Of a stretch of DNA of 64,000 nucleotides, positions 36,368 to 45,049 are shown one piece after another. The DNA lies in the NCBI GenBank assembly GCA_045629045.1, contig JAZQQM010000019.1, forward strand, positions 1 through 64,000. Reading direction: 5' to 3'. The stretch is from JAILLW01 sp045629045 (GTDB lineage: Bacteria; Bacillota; Clostridia; Lachnospirales; Lachnospiraceae). The position numbers and the translations under genes were made by a program. The notes below the pieces were generated by a model. That model had not been told where the DNA came from. It did no database searches and saw nothing but the letters and a program-made list of their open reading frames with translations. The number at the start of each line of letters is the position of its first letter. Position 1 is the stretch's first letter.

Positions 36368-37807
36368 ATGAGCTTTAATTCATTTTTGTTTTTGCTGGTG
36401 TTTACGCCGATAACATTGTTAATATACTGGATGCTTAAGAAAAAGGGACTTAAGAACGAAGGGATTTGGTTTCTTGTTTTGGCATCCTTATTTTTTTATG
36501 GATATAAGAATATAAGCGGCCTTATTGTGCTTGTTATAAGCCTTGCCGTTAATTATATCGTAACATACCTGCTTCTTAAGGGCGCATCCAAAAAGGCGCT
36601 TGTACCGGGCATAATATTTGACATATTGTTGCTTACGTTCTTTAAATACGGTCCCCTTACGGGAGCATCCTTCTTTGGACTTGTTACGGCTCCGGGAATC
36701 AGTTTTTATACGTTTTGTGAGATTGCGCTCATAATGGAATGTTATCGGGGAACGGTTAAAGGTCTTTCTTTTAGAGAATACAGTTTCTTAATGGTGTTTT
36801 TTCCAAAGATGATTGAGGGACCGATTGTAAGGCCCGATGAAATTTTGAATCAGGAAACAGGACTTACATATGAGTCCATGAACATCGAAAAAGTATACCG
36901 ACTCATAGTATTGTTTACCCTCGGATGCTTTAAGAAGGTAATTATTGCCGATACCTTGGGCGGTGCGGTCGATTACGGATTTACGAATCTTTCGGCTCTT
37001 CATACGGGAGAGGCACTTGTTGTCATGCTTTCATATACTCTGCAGCTGTATTTTGACTTTAGCGGATATTGTGACATGGCAATGGCTATAGCAGGCGCCT
37101 TTGGATTTGAATTACCGCTTAACTTTGAAAGTCCTTACAAAGCAAGAAATATTCTTGAGTTTTGGAAGAGATGGCATATTTCACTGACCACCTTCTTTAC
37201 GAGATATTTGTATATACCCCTCGGAGGTAACAGAAAGGGACGACTAAGAACATATATCAATTTTCTTATTGTATTTTTGGTGAGCGGTTTATGGCACGGC
37301 GCCGGATGGCAGTTCATTATATGGGGAATGATGCACGGTGTACTTTATTTAATATGCAGGGTAATAGCTGATTCAAACGGTCATAAGGAACTTCTGGGTG
37401 GCAAAATAGGCAGGGTTATTGCCACTATAGGTACATTCTTGTATGTAAATGTTGCCTGGGTATTCTTCAGAGCTCCTAAAGTGGAAGATGCGCTTCATCT
37501 GTTCAGGGATATGGGTGAGTGCTGGTTCCCAAGGTTCAACTACGGACTTGCCAAGTGCTTCAATATCGATGAACTGTGGTATTTGCTTAAGATTCTTCAT
37601 TTAGACGGATTTAACAACAGTATATATATTTTAATGTTCCTTATTCTTGCGGTGCTGCTGCTTATTGTATTTGCAGCGCCTACGGCGGTTGAGTTTGCGA
37701 AGAAGTGTCGCATTAATTGGGGAACCACAATACTTATTACGATTTTATTTATCTGGTGCATCCTTTCTTTCGAAGGAGTTGCCACTTACCTTTATGTGAA
37801 TTTTTAA
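36368..37807 (+). CDS. MBOAT-family O-acyltransferase (AlgI-like)
   Basis: A 479-residue membrane protein with about eleven helices. The conserved core reads YFDFSGYCDMAMAIAGAFGF, then FWKRWHISLTTFF and SGLWHGAGWQFIIWG; the His in LWHGAG is the catalytic residue of the family. It would pass an acetyl group across the membrane to an exported polysaccharide, as AlgI or DltB do. It needs an outer SGNH-type partner, and such a gene follows at 38142. The 320-bp repeat element begins immediately after its stop codon. Confidence 0.92.
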   Translation: MSFNSFLFLLVFTPITLLIYWMLKKKGLKNEGIWFLVLASLFFYGYKNISGLIVLVISLAVNYIVTYLLLKGASKKALVPGIIFDILLLTFFKYGPLTGASFFGLVTAPGISFYTFCEIALIMECYRGTVKGLSFREYSFLMVFFPKMIEGPIVRPDEILNQETGLTYESMNIEKVYRLIVLFTLGCFKKVIIADTLGGAVDYGFTNLSALHTGEALVVMLSYTLQLYFDFSGYCDMAMAIAGAFGFELPLNFESPYKARNILEFWKRWHISLTTFFTRYLYIPLGGNRKGRLRTYINFLIVFLVSGLWHGAGWQFIIWGMMHGVLYLICRVIADSNGHKELLGGKIGRVIATIGTFLYVNVAWVFFRAPKVEDALHLFRDMGECWFPRFNYGLAKCFNIDELWYLLKILHLDGFNNSIYILMFLILAVLLLIVFAAPTAVEFAKKCRINWGTTILITILFIWCILSFEGVATYLYVNF

Positions 37808-37808
37808 A

Positions 37809-38128
37809 TGTGACAGTGGGGACGGTTCTTTTTGTCACATTTTGGTCTTAATATATCGTGGAAATATGATTATTCCGCTATTTTTAAGTACGTTCTCTAG
37901 TATTTCTAAGTGTTGCAATTCGACCGATATGGTCAATGGTACGGCACCGAACTATTCGCCCTCCATGGCTCAGTTAGTTCTTGCCCCTGCATCCTGCATG
38001 GGCATGCCTGATAGAAGGCAACACTAAGAAATACACGAGAACTTCCTAAATAAAAATACCGGAATAATCATATTCCCACTGTTAATTAATTTAAAAATGT
38101 GACAAAAAGAACCGTCCCCACTGTCACA
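37809..38128. mobile_element. 320-bp palindromic repeat element (MITE/REP-like)
   Basis: The ends are perfect 35-bp inverted repeats: 37809-37843 (TGTGACAGTGGGGACGGTTC...) and 38094-38128. Each end can fold on itself through TGTGACA and TGTCACA. Inside, 37859-37916 and 38018-38077 are a second, imperfect inverted pair (about 58 bases), so nearly the whole element forms one long hairpin. The central 100 bases contain smaller stems (GACC/GGTC, GAACTA/TAGTTC, GCATG/CATGC). It codes for nothing convincing. It fills the 334-base gap between the MBOAT gene and its partner. A related single end is at 43536. Confidence 0.85.
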
Positions 38129-38141
38129 CAGGAGAGCGAAG

Positions 38142-39221
38142 ATGGAAAAGAAAAAGATTCGCAACTACATATTGTTTATGGGAGCGTCTGTGCTGGCAGT
38201 GTGTGTGCTGGCGGGTGCATTGGTGTATTATGTGGATCCTTTTTTTCACTATCATGCACCGATTGAGGGATTCGCGTATGTTGTTGACAATCAGCTTACG
38301 CAAAACCCCGGAATGGCTCAGCACATGGAGTATGATTCCGTAATTTTAGGTTCTTCCATGACCGTCAATTTTGAGACGGACTGGTTTGGGGAACTTATGG
38401 ATTTAAACACCCTGAAGCTTAGCTATTCTTCGGCATATCCCAAGGATATTTCCAATATACTTGCAAAGATATACGAGCCCTATGATGACGGCAGAGCCAA
38501 AGATATAAAGGCCGTATTCCTGGGACTTGATATTATTACATATTCGGGGGATATTAACGAAACGAAATATCCTTTGCCGGAGTATTTGTATGATAAGAAT
38601 CCGATAAATGATATTAATTATCTGCTTAACAAGGATGTGCTTCTTAATTATGTGCTTCGTCCCATAGCAGATCCGGAACCCACCAATCTGTCCCATGTTT
38701 ATGCCAGCTGGTGGACCGAAGATTACTACAACGAAGAGTGGGTGCTGCGTAATCATGAGTCACCTGCCGAACGCGAGGAGGCACTGCCGGAACATGCCTT
38801 TGACGAAGGAATAATTAACAATCTTACATGCAATATTATTCCCTATATTAAGGCACATCCCGAGACGGAATTTAATATCTTTTTCCCTCCGTACAGTATT
38901 CTGTTCTGGGATGATGTGTTAATTGACAACCGACTTGAGGCAACGCTCAATGCATACAGAATTGTGGAACTTACCCTAAGAGAGTATGAGAACGTTAATA
39001 TGTATTTCTTCCCGGCGGACAAAGATATAATTACAGACCTTAATAACTACGCGGATTATTCACATTACAATCCGAGAATTAACAGATATATGGCTGAGTC
39101 TTTCGTAAACGGCAATGATATTATAGACGGCGATATGGAAAAATATATGGATAGTATGCGTAAGATTATTGAAGAGTACGATTTTGACAAGCTTAATTCA
39201 AAACTTAAGGAATATAAATAA
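38142..39221 (+). CDS. Membrane-anchored SGNH-like partner of the MBOAT acyltransferase
   Basis: A 359-residue protein with one N-terminal helix (8-31) and an outer domain. SVILGSSMTVNF (about 66-77) fits the GSS/GDS block I of DltD/AlgJ/AlgX-like SGNH enzymes, and ADYSHYNPRINRY near 295-310 fits the Asp-x-x-His block V. It probably transfers the acyl group supplied by the MBOAT protein (36368-37807) to the glycan. The ribosome site AGGAG (38130-38134) abuts the right end of the repeat element. Family assignment is by motif and context. Confidence 0.65.
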   Translation: MEKKKIRNYILFMGASVLAVCVLAGALVYYVDPFFHYHAPIEGFAYVVDNQLTQNPGMAQHMEYDSVILGSSMTVNFETDWFGELMDLNTLKLSYSSAYPKDISNILAKIYEPYDDGRAKDIKAVFLGLDIITYSGDINETKYPLPEYLYDKNPINDINYLLNKDVLLNYVLRPIADPEPTNLSHVYASWWTEDYYNEEWVLRNHESPAEREEALPEHAFDEGIINNLTCNIIPYIKAHPETEFNIFFPPYSILFWDDVLIDNRLEATLNAYRIVELTLREYENVNMYFFPADKDIITDLNNYADYSHYNPRINRYMAESFVNGNDIIDGDMEKYMDSMRKIIEEYDFDKLNSKLKEYK

Positions 39222-39247
39222 TATAGAGATTTAGAAAGGGTTTAGTA

Positions 39248-39643
39248 ATGAAAGAGGCAGGAATTAAAGGCTTTTTGCTGTTGCAGGTATCATTTTTGAT
39301 ATACAGCTGTTCATCGGTAGTGGCCAAATTTGCATCAGGTAATGAGGTGCTTAGTTTTAAATTTATACTTTTTTACGGACTTGAAGTTGTGATTTTGGGA
39401 ATATATGCACTCTTATGGCAGCAGGTTATAAAAAAATATGACCTTTCGATAGCATATGCCAATAAAGCGGTTACTTTAATATGGGCACTGCTTTGGAGCG
39501 TGATTTTGTTTAAAGAAACTCTCAAATGGAATCAGATTGTGGGAGTGTTAATTGTTATTGCAGGCATTTATATGCTTAATACTACCGGTAAGTCTAAAAA
39601 AGTATCCGGTGCGGATGATGGCGAAATTAGGGAGGTGGAATAA
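39248..39643 (+). CDS. SMR/EamA-like small membrane protein (ArnE/ArnF-like subunit A)
   Basis: A 131-residue protein with four helices in the EmrE/EamA pattern; AYANKAVTLIWALLWSVILFKETLKWNQIVG and IAGIYMLN are typical (helix 3-4 region). It lies directly before a second four-helix protein of the same type. In ArnE-ArnF such pairs flip an undecaprenyl-phosphate sugar to the outer face, which is what the three GT-C enzymes upstream would need. The flippase role is inferred from this context; drug export is the main alternative. Confidence 0.72.
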   Translation: MKEAGIKGFLLLQVSFLIYSCSSVVAKFASGNEVLSFKFILFYGLEVVILGIYALLWQQVIKKYDLSIAYANKAVTLIWALLWSVILFKETLKWNQIVGVLIVIAGIYMLNTTGKSKKVSGADDGEIREVE

Positions 39644-39984
39644 TGAACTGGTATGTGGTATTACTTATTACTTCTGTTATAATAGCCTCTTTTTCACAAA
39701 TATTGCTTAAGAAAGCTGCTGACAAAACCTATCCCAATTGGATTAGGGAATATCTTAATGCCTATGTAATATGCGGATACGGAATGATGTTTATATCTTT
39801 GTTCATTACGATGGTATCCTATAAAGGCTTCGAAAATTTTGCCGCTGTGCCGCTGCTTGAATCACTGGGATATGTAGTTGTAATGATTCTTAGTTATTTC
39901 TTTTTTAAGGAAAAGATTACACTCCGTAAAGTCTTGGGAATTGCCCTCATACTAGGTGGAATTTTTGTGTATAATATGCTATAA
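39643..39984 (+). CDS. SMR/EamA-like small membrane protein (ArnE/ArnF-like subunit B)
   Basis: A 113-residue, four-helix protein. IIASFSQILLKKAAD in helix 1 and SYFFFKEKITLRKVLGIALILGGIFVYNM at the end match the EmrE/ArnF layout. Its start overlaps the stop of its partner by one base (TAATG), so the two are made together and probably form a heterodimer. It is preceded by GGAGG. Confidence 0.75.
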   Translation: MNWYVVLLITSVIIASFSQILLKKAADKTYPNWIREYLNAYVICGYGMMFISLFITMVSYKGFENFAAVPLLESLGYVVVMILSYFFFKEKITLRKVLGIALILGGIFVYNML

Positions 39985-39985
39985 T
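39980..39985 (+). promoter_or_regulatory. -10 element before the GH25 gene
   Basis: TGCTATAAT carries a perfect TATAAT (39980-39985) with an extended TGn, overlapping the stop of the preceding gene. A leader of about 30 bases with AGGAGTGAG leads to the ATG at 40024. The -35 is not clear. Confidence 0.5.
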
Positions 39986-40023
39986 TCTTTGGATTATGTG
40001 TAGATTTTTAGGAGTGAGATTTT

Positions 40024-42432
40024 ATGAAGAAAATGCGTGAGAATCCCCATGCAGAATCAAGGCTGGGAAGAGACCTTGATTTCATAGATTTGGACAGCCG
40101 AGACTTTGAAGATTATGCGGATGACGATTTCGAGGATGATTACGAAGACGACTACGAAGACGACTACGAGGATGACTACGACGATTACGAAGACGAAGAA
40201 TCTGAGGACGATTATTACGACGAAGAAGATGATTATGATGATTACGAGGATGACCGTTATTATACCGATAAGAATGGTTATTCCGTGTATAAATATCAGG
40301 AGCCCAAGGGCGCAGCTGCAATAGGCGATAAAATCGCCGACTTTTTTGCGTCCAGAACCACATCCGACTGGATTATTATAGGTACTGCCGTATTGGCGGC
40401 AATACTTGTTGTGGTGGTGGGTATAGTTTTCCTTGGCGGTAATAAACCCTTGTCAAATATCGATAAGAAGCTTGCTAAGCTTGAGGGCCTGGGCGACAAC
40501 ATGGAAAATATAGACATTATCGGTGAAGCAGGTTTACTTGCCATGGCGGATGCCAATAATGCCAGAGAACTTGTGGCAGAAGCTTTGATTGACGATTTGT
40601 TTGAAGAAGAAGGGGAAGAGCCTAAGGAAGAGCCTGAACAAAAAGATAATACGGTTGTTGTTATGAACCTTGTTTCTATTCAGAAGGATTTGAAGATTAA
40701 GTTTATTGACAATGACACGCAAAAGCTTGTTAAGGGCGTTAATTTTGAGGTTCAGATAACAGATCCCTCCGGAAAAAAGTCGTCTCAGACCGATACTGAT
40801 ACCGACGGTATAATTTATTTGAAAGATATAGCGGGCGGCAAATACAAGGTTGCTCTTACGGGCCCGGAAAATGATAAATACAGTTTTTCTAAAGATAATG
40901 TACTTATCACGGTCAAGGATCAGATTGAGTATAAAAAGGTCAATGTGGCCGACGAAATCAAGACTGAAAAAGATATCAATGCGGCAGTTGAAGATACGGC
41001 CCAAAAGACTGAAACGGAATCAACATTAACGGATACCGTTGAATGGGTTGAATCTACAAAAACTACGGTTTCGGAAGGAACGGAAACATTAGAAGAAGTA
41101 AGCAGAGACAGTATCGCCGATCCCGGCAAGGTGTCTGCTGTTCCGATGAAACTTTTAAGCAAAAAATATACGAATGAGCAAGACCCCGGTAACGAAGGCG
41201 AAGGCGGCAACGGCAATGAGAGCGAAGGCGGCAACGGCAATGAGGGCGAAGGCGGTAACGAAGGTGAAGGCGGCAGCGGCAACGAAGGTGAAGGCGGAAA
41301 TACCCAGGAAAATCCTACGGAAACACCCACACCCACCCCTACAGAAACCCCTGTACCTACAGAGACTCCGGCACCTACAGAAACTCCGGCTCCGACACAG
41401 ACACCGACACCAAGTGCTAAGCCTACGGAAACACCTACTTCAACACCTTCGGGAACACCTACGGCTACCCCGACTGGTTCTATTACTCCGACACCGTCCG
41501 TTACACCTACTGTAACGCCGACACCTACTATTTCGCCTGCGGATAAGGCGAAGAATGATACCACATCTACGCTTAAGACTACTAAGGGTGATGTGCTCTA
41601 TATCAAGAATGCCGACGGTTCGGTACGTGAAGCCAAATATGCGGATTATTATGTTGAAGGCACTAAGTTCTTTAAGAAGACAAAGAAGGGTGCTACATAC
41701 AAGTACACCGGATGGCAGACCATAGACGGAAGCACCTATTTCTATGACAAGAGCGGAAAGCCTGTTACAGGCGAACAGGTAATTCAGGGTGCCAAGTATA
41801 AGTTTGATTCAAACGGTAAGCTTGATACCGGTTCGGGAGCCCTCGGAATTGATGTTTCAAAATGGAACGGCAAAGTTGACTGGGAAGCAGTTAAGAATTC
41901 CGGCATTTCTTATGTAATTATACGATGCGGATACAGAGGCTCATCTACCGGAGCACTGGTAGCCGATCCTAATTTTAAATCAAATATTGAAGGCGCTAAG
42001 AATGCAGGCCTCAAGGTTGGTGTTTATTTCTTCTCACAGGCTGTTGATGAAATCGAAGCAGTAGAGGAGGCATCAATGACAATCAGCCTTATTAACAAGT
42101 ACAGTTTGGCTTTCCCTGTATTCCTTGATATGGAAAGCGCCGGCGGCAGAGGTGACAGCATAAGCGAAGCTCAAAGAACTGCAGTTGCCAAGGCTTTCTG
42201 TCAGACAATACAGAATTCAGGATACAGAGCAGGTGTATATTCAAATAAGACCTGGTTTGAATCAAAGATGGATGTTAATGCGCTGTCAGGATATAAATTA
42301 TGGCTTGCACAGTATGCTGCCACACCTACATACAATAAAACAAGATATGATATGTGGCAGTACTCTTCTAAGGGTAAGGTAACCGGAATTACCGGAAATG
42401 TTGATATGAATATTAGTTATCTTGGATACTAA
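40024..42432 (+). CDS. Membrane-anchored GH25 muramidase with acidic tail and Thr/Pro linker
   Basis: An 802-residue protein with six parts: an acidic cytoplasmic tail rich in Asp, Glu and Tyr (20-80), one membrane helix (about 116-140), a SpaA/Cna-B-like beta domain (about 217-300, IKFIDNDTQKLVKGVNFEV), Gly/Asn/Glu repeats (about 390-420), a Thr/Pro linker (about 425-515), a cell-wall-binding repeat (GWQTIDGSTYFYDKSGKPV) and a C-terminal GH25 domain (about 612-802) starting GIDVSKWNGKVDW with DMES as the acidic catalytic strand. It should cut the MurNAc-GlcNAc bond of peptidoglycan. It has no classical signal peptide; the single helix acts as anchor. Confidence 0.9.
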   Translation: MKKMRENPHAESRLGRDLDFIDLDSRDFEDYADDDFEDDYEDDYEDDYEDDYDDYEDEESEDDYYDEEDDYDDYEDDRYYTDKNGYSVYKYQEPKGAAAIGDKIADFFASRTTSDWIIIGTAVLAAILVVVVGIVFLGGNKPLSNIDKKLAKLEGLGDNMENIDIIGEAGLLAMADANNARELVAEALIDDLFEEEGEEPKEEPEQKDNTVVVMNLVSIQKDLKIKFIDNDTQKLVKGVNFEVQITDPSGKKSSQTDTDTDGIIYLKDIAGGKYKVALTGPENDKYSFSKDNVLITVKDQIEYKKVNVADEIKTEKDINAAVEDTAQKTETESTLTDTVEWVESTKTTVSEGTETLEEVSRDSIADPGKVSAVPMKLLSKKYTNEQDPGNEGEGGNGNESEGGNGNEGEGGNEGEGGSGNEGEGGNTQENPTETPTPTPTETPVPTETPAPTETPAPTQTPTPSAKPTETPTSTPSGTPTATPTGSITPTPSVTPTVTPTPTISPADKAKNDTTSTLKTTKGDVLYIKNADGSVREAKYADYYVEGTKFFKKTKKGATYKYTGWQTIDGSTYFYDKSGKPVTGEQVIQGAKYKFDSNGKLDTGSGALGIDVSKWNGKVDWEAVKNSGISYVIIRCGYRGSSTGALVADPNFKSNIEGAKNAGLKVGVYFFSQAVDEIEAVEEASMTISLINKYSLAFPVFLDMESAGGRGDSISEAQRTAVAKAFCQTIQNSGYRAGVYSNKTWFESKMDVNALSGYKLWLAQYAATPTYNKTRYDMWQYSSKGKVTGITGNVDMNISYLGY
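40117..40254. repeat. Acidic coding repeat (GAY GAY TAY GAR type)
   Basis: A run of GACGACTACGAA-like units coding for Asp/Glu/Tyr in the cytoplasmic tail of the GH25 protein. The nearly identical codons suggest expansion by slippage. Confidence 0.7.
41190..41300. repeat. Gly-Asn-Glu-Gly coding repeat
   Basis: Repeats of about 15-27 bases coding for GNEGEGG-type units inside the GH25 protein, directly before the Thr/Pro linker. Copy number may vary between strains. Confidence 0.75.
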
Positions 42433-42457
42433 TAGAAGATAGAAACGAGGTTATTAT

Positions 42458-43540
42458 ATGAAAACTTATTTAGTTACAGGCGGAGCAGGATTTATCGGTT
42501 CGAACTTCATTCATTATATGTTTAACAAATATGGTGATGATATCAGAATCATTAATGTGGATGTACTTACATACGCCGGAAATCTTGAGAATTTAAAGGA
42601 TATTGAGAACAAAGAAAACTATACATTTGTTAAAACTGATATATGTGATAAGGATGCTATAGCTGATATCTTTGCTCATAACGACATTGATTATGTGGTA
42701 CATTTTGCCGCTGAGTCTCACGTAGACAGATCAATTAAGAATCCTGAAGTATTTGTTCAGACCAATGTGCTTGGAACTGCAGTGATGCTTAACAGCGCCA
42801 AAGCAGCATGGGAATTGCCTGACGGTTCATTTAAAGAAGGCAAGAAATTCCTCCACGTATCAACAGATGAAGTATACGGAAGCCTTGATGATGATCCGAA
42901 TGCATATTTCTATGAGACAACTCCTTATTCGCCTCATAGCCCTTATTCGGCATCAAAGGCATCTTCGGATATGCTTGTTAAGTCTTATATGGACACATAT
43001 AAGTTCCCTGCAAATATTACGAACTGTTCAAATAACTACGGACCTTATCAGTTCCCCGAAAAGCTCATTCCGCTTATTATAAATAATGCGCTTCAGGGTA
43101 AGAAACTGCCTGTATACGGCGACGGTAAGAATGTTCGTGACTGGCTTTACGTAGCAGATCATGCCAAGGCTATTGATATGGTTATCAATAAGGGAAGATT
43201 ATTCGAAACCTATAACGTAGGCGGACATAACGAAAAACAGAACATTGAGATTATCAATATTATTATTGAAACTCTTCAGGAGATGCTTGATGATTCGGAT
43301 CCCCGTAAGGCTTTGGTGTCTAAGGATTTGATTACATATGTTGAAGATCGTAAGGGTCATGACAGAAGATACGCAATCGCTCCCGACAAGATTAAATCCG
43401 AAATCGGTTGGGAACCCGAAACAATGTTTAAGGACGGAATAAAGCTCACCATAAAGTGGTTCTTCGAACATGAGGAATGGATGAAGAACGTAACAAGCGG
43501 TGATTATCAGAAATATTACAGCACCATGTACAATATGTGA
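42458..43540 (+). CDS. rfbB: dTDP-glucose 4,6-dehydratase
   Basis: A 360-residue short-chain dehydrogenase-type enzyme converting dTDP-glucose to dTDP-4-keto-6-deoxyglucose. GGAGFIG at 8-14 binds NAD; STDEVYG gives the catalytic Asp-Glu, and YSASK the Tyr and Lys. It is the second step of dTDP-rhamnose synthesis. The protein ends ...YYSTMYNM because the repeat TGTGACAG at 43536 supplies the TGA stop; homologues usually run a few residues longer, so the repeat insertion may have trimmed the tail. Confidence 0.95.
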   Translation: MKTYLVTGGAGFIGSNFIHYMFNKYGDDIRIINVDVLTYAGNLENLKDIENKENYTFVKTDICDKDAIADIFAHNDIDYVVHFAAESHVDRSIKNPEVFVQTNVLGTAVMLNSAKAAWELPDGSFKEGKKFLHVSTDEVYGSLDDDPNAYFYETTPYSPHSPYSASKASSDMLVKSYMDTYKFPANITNCSNNYGPYQFPEKLIPLIINNALQGKKLPVYGDGKNVRDWLYVADHAKAIDMVINKGRLFETYNVGGHNEKQNIEIINIIIETLQEMLDDSDPRKALVSKDLITYVEDRKGHDRRYAIAPDKIKSEIGWEPETMFKDGIKLTIKWFFEHEEWMKNVTSGDYQKYYSTMYNM

Positions 43541-43567
43541 CAGTAGGGACGGTTCTTTTTGTCACAC
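43536..43567. repeat. Solitary end of the palindromic repeat element
   Basis: TGTGACAGTAGGGACGGTTC... to TGTCACA (43536-43566) matches the 37809 element's end with one base changed (A for G). It is followed by a further GTCACA at 43574-43579. TGTGACA and TGTCACA can form a hairpin. The TGA at 43538-43540 is the rfbB stop codon. Confidence 0.85.
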
Positions 43568-43604
43568 TTTTTGTCACAGTTTAGTATATTGAAAAGGAGA
43601 TACT

Positions 43605-44474
43605 ATGAAGGGTATTATTTTGGCAGGCGGTAGCGGAACACGCTTGTATCCGCTTACAAAAGCAATAAGTAAACAGATTATGCCGGTGTATGATAAGCCG
43701 ATGATTTATTATCCGCTTTCAACTTTAATGCTTGCAGGCATAAGAGAAGTGCTTATTATCTCGACGCCAAGAGACCTTCCTGTATTTAAGGAACTGCTTA
43801 AGGACGGAAGCGACTTGGGAATGAGTTTTAGCTATGCAATTCAGGAATCACCAAGGGGCCTGGCAGATGCGTTCATTATCGGTGATAAGTTCATAGGTAA
43901 TGACAATGTTGCATTGGTTCTCGGTGACAATATCTTCTATGGACAGAGTTTCAGTAAAGTATTAAGAGAAGTTGCAGCCCGTGATAAGGGAGCAACAATT
44001 TTCGGATATTACGTAAGAGACCCCAGAGAATACGGCGTGGTTGAATTCGATAAGAACGGAATTGCTATTTCTATCGAGGAAAAGCCGCAGAATCCCAAGA
44101 GCAATTATGCAGTACCCGGATTGTATTTTTATGATAATGACGTAGTTGAGATTGCCAAGAATGTTAAGCCTTCGGCAAGAGGTGAAATCGAAATCACCAG
44201 TATTAATAATGAATATTTAAGCCGCGGAGAGCTTAGAGTCGAGACTCTCGGACGTGGATTTGCATGGCTTGATACCGGAAGCCATGATTCACTGCTTGAT
44301 GCAGCTGATTTCGTTGCAACTTTCCAGAAGAGGCAGGGATTATATATTTCCTGCATCGAAGAAATTGCTTATAAGAGAGGTTTCATTGATAAAGCACAGC
44401 TTCTTAAGCTTGCCGAACCGTTGATGAAAACCGATTACGGTAAATATTTGGTAGAAGTATCAGAGGGACTTTAA
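43605..44474 (+). CDS. rfbA: Glucose-1-phosphate thymidylyltransferase
   Basis: A 289-residue nucleotidyltransferase making dTDP-glucose. The N-terminal GGSGTRLYPLT is the nucleotide-binding signature, EKPQNPKSNYAV and GFAWLDTGSHDSLLDA are typical RmlA segments. It is the first enzyme of the dTDP-rhamnose path. AAAAGGAGA precedes the start; rfbC follows after one base. Confidence 0.95.
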   Translation: MKGIILAGGSGTRLYPLTKAISKQIMPVYDKPMIYYPLSTLMLAGIREVLIISTPRDLPVFKELLKDGSDLGMSFSYAIQESPRGLADAFIIGDKFIGNDNVALVLGDNIFYGQSFSKVLREVAARDKGATIFGYYVRDPREYGVVEFDKNGIAISIEEKPQNPKSNYAVPGLYFYDNDVVEIAKNVKPSARGEIEITSINNEYLSRGELRVETLGRGFAWLDTGSHDSLLDAADFVATFQKRQGLYISCIEEIAYKRGFIDKAQLLKLAEPLMKTDYGKYLVEVSEGL

Positions 44475-44475
44475 T

Positions 44476-45039
44476 ATGGGTAAGATTACTGTTGAAACAT
44501 GTAAAATAGAAGGACTGAAGGTTATTACACCTGCGGTTTTCGGTGACAGCCGCGGATATTTCATGGAAAGTTATAACAAAAATGATTTCATAGAGGCGGG
44601 AATTGATGTTGAGTTCGTACAGGATAACCAATCAGCTTCCACTAAGGATGTTTTAAGAGGACTTCATTTTCAGATTAATTACCCTCAGGATAAACTGGTT
44701 AGATGTATCAGAGGAAAAGTCTTTGATGTGGCAGTAGATTTAAGAGAAGGCTCTGCAACATTTGGCGAATGGTTCGGAGTTGAACTTTCCGAAGAAAATA
44801 AGAAGCAGTTCTTCGTTCCGAAGGGATTTGCTCACGGCTTTTATGTTATGAGTGATTACGCTGAATTTGCTTATAAATGCTCTGATTTTTATCATCCCAA
44901 TGATGAAGGCGGGTTGATGTTTGATGACCCTGAAATAGGCGTTAAATGGCCTTTTGAGGACAAAGCATTATTAAAACTGTCGGATAAGGATAAGGTGCAT
45001 CCTTCATTTACGGAATATAAGAAACAAAGAGGACTGTAA
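44476..45039 (+). CDS. rfbC: dTDP-4-dehydrorhamnose 3,5-epimerase
   Basis: A 187-residue cupin enzyme. The RGLHFQ segment (about residues 60-65) carries the catalytic His, and FVPKGFAHGFYV is the second family mark. It gives dTDP-4-keto-L-rhamnose. No rfbD (final reductase) follows; the next gene is an ABC exporter permease, so the reductase must be coded elsewhere if L-rhamnose is the product. Confidence 0.95.
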   Translation: MGKITVETCKIEGLKVITPAVFGDSRGYFMESYNKNDFIEAGIDVEFVQDNQSASTKDVLRGLHFQINYPQDKLVRCIRGKVFDVAVDLREGSATFGEWFGVELSEENKKQFFVPKGFAHGFYVMSDYAEFAYKCSDFYHPNDEGGLMFDDPEIGVKWPFEDKALLKLSDKDKVHPSFTEYKKQRGL

Positions 45040-45049
45040 TCTTTAGTTT

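Noticed and set aside
37842..38027. An open frame of 61 codons inside the palindromic element
   Set aside because: It has no ribosome site, low-complexity content and lies across the inverted arms, so it is a chance frame.
40117..41300. Repetitive DNA that could be taken for a CRISPR array
   Set aside because: The repeats are in-frame coding units without unique spacers, and no cas genes are present.
40920..41564. A 214-codon frame on the minus strand inside the GH25 gene
   Set aside because: It mirrors the Gly/Glu and Thr/Pro coding repeats and yields only Gly/Val/Ser/Pro runs; the plus-strand gene is clear.
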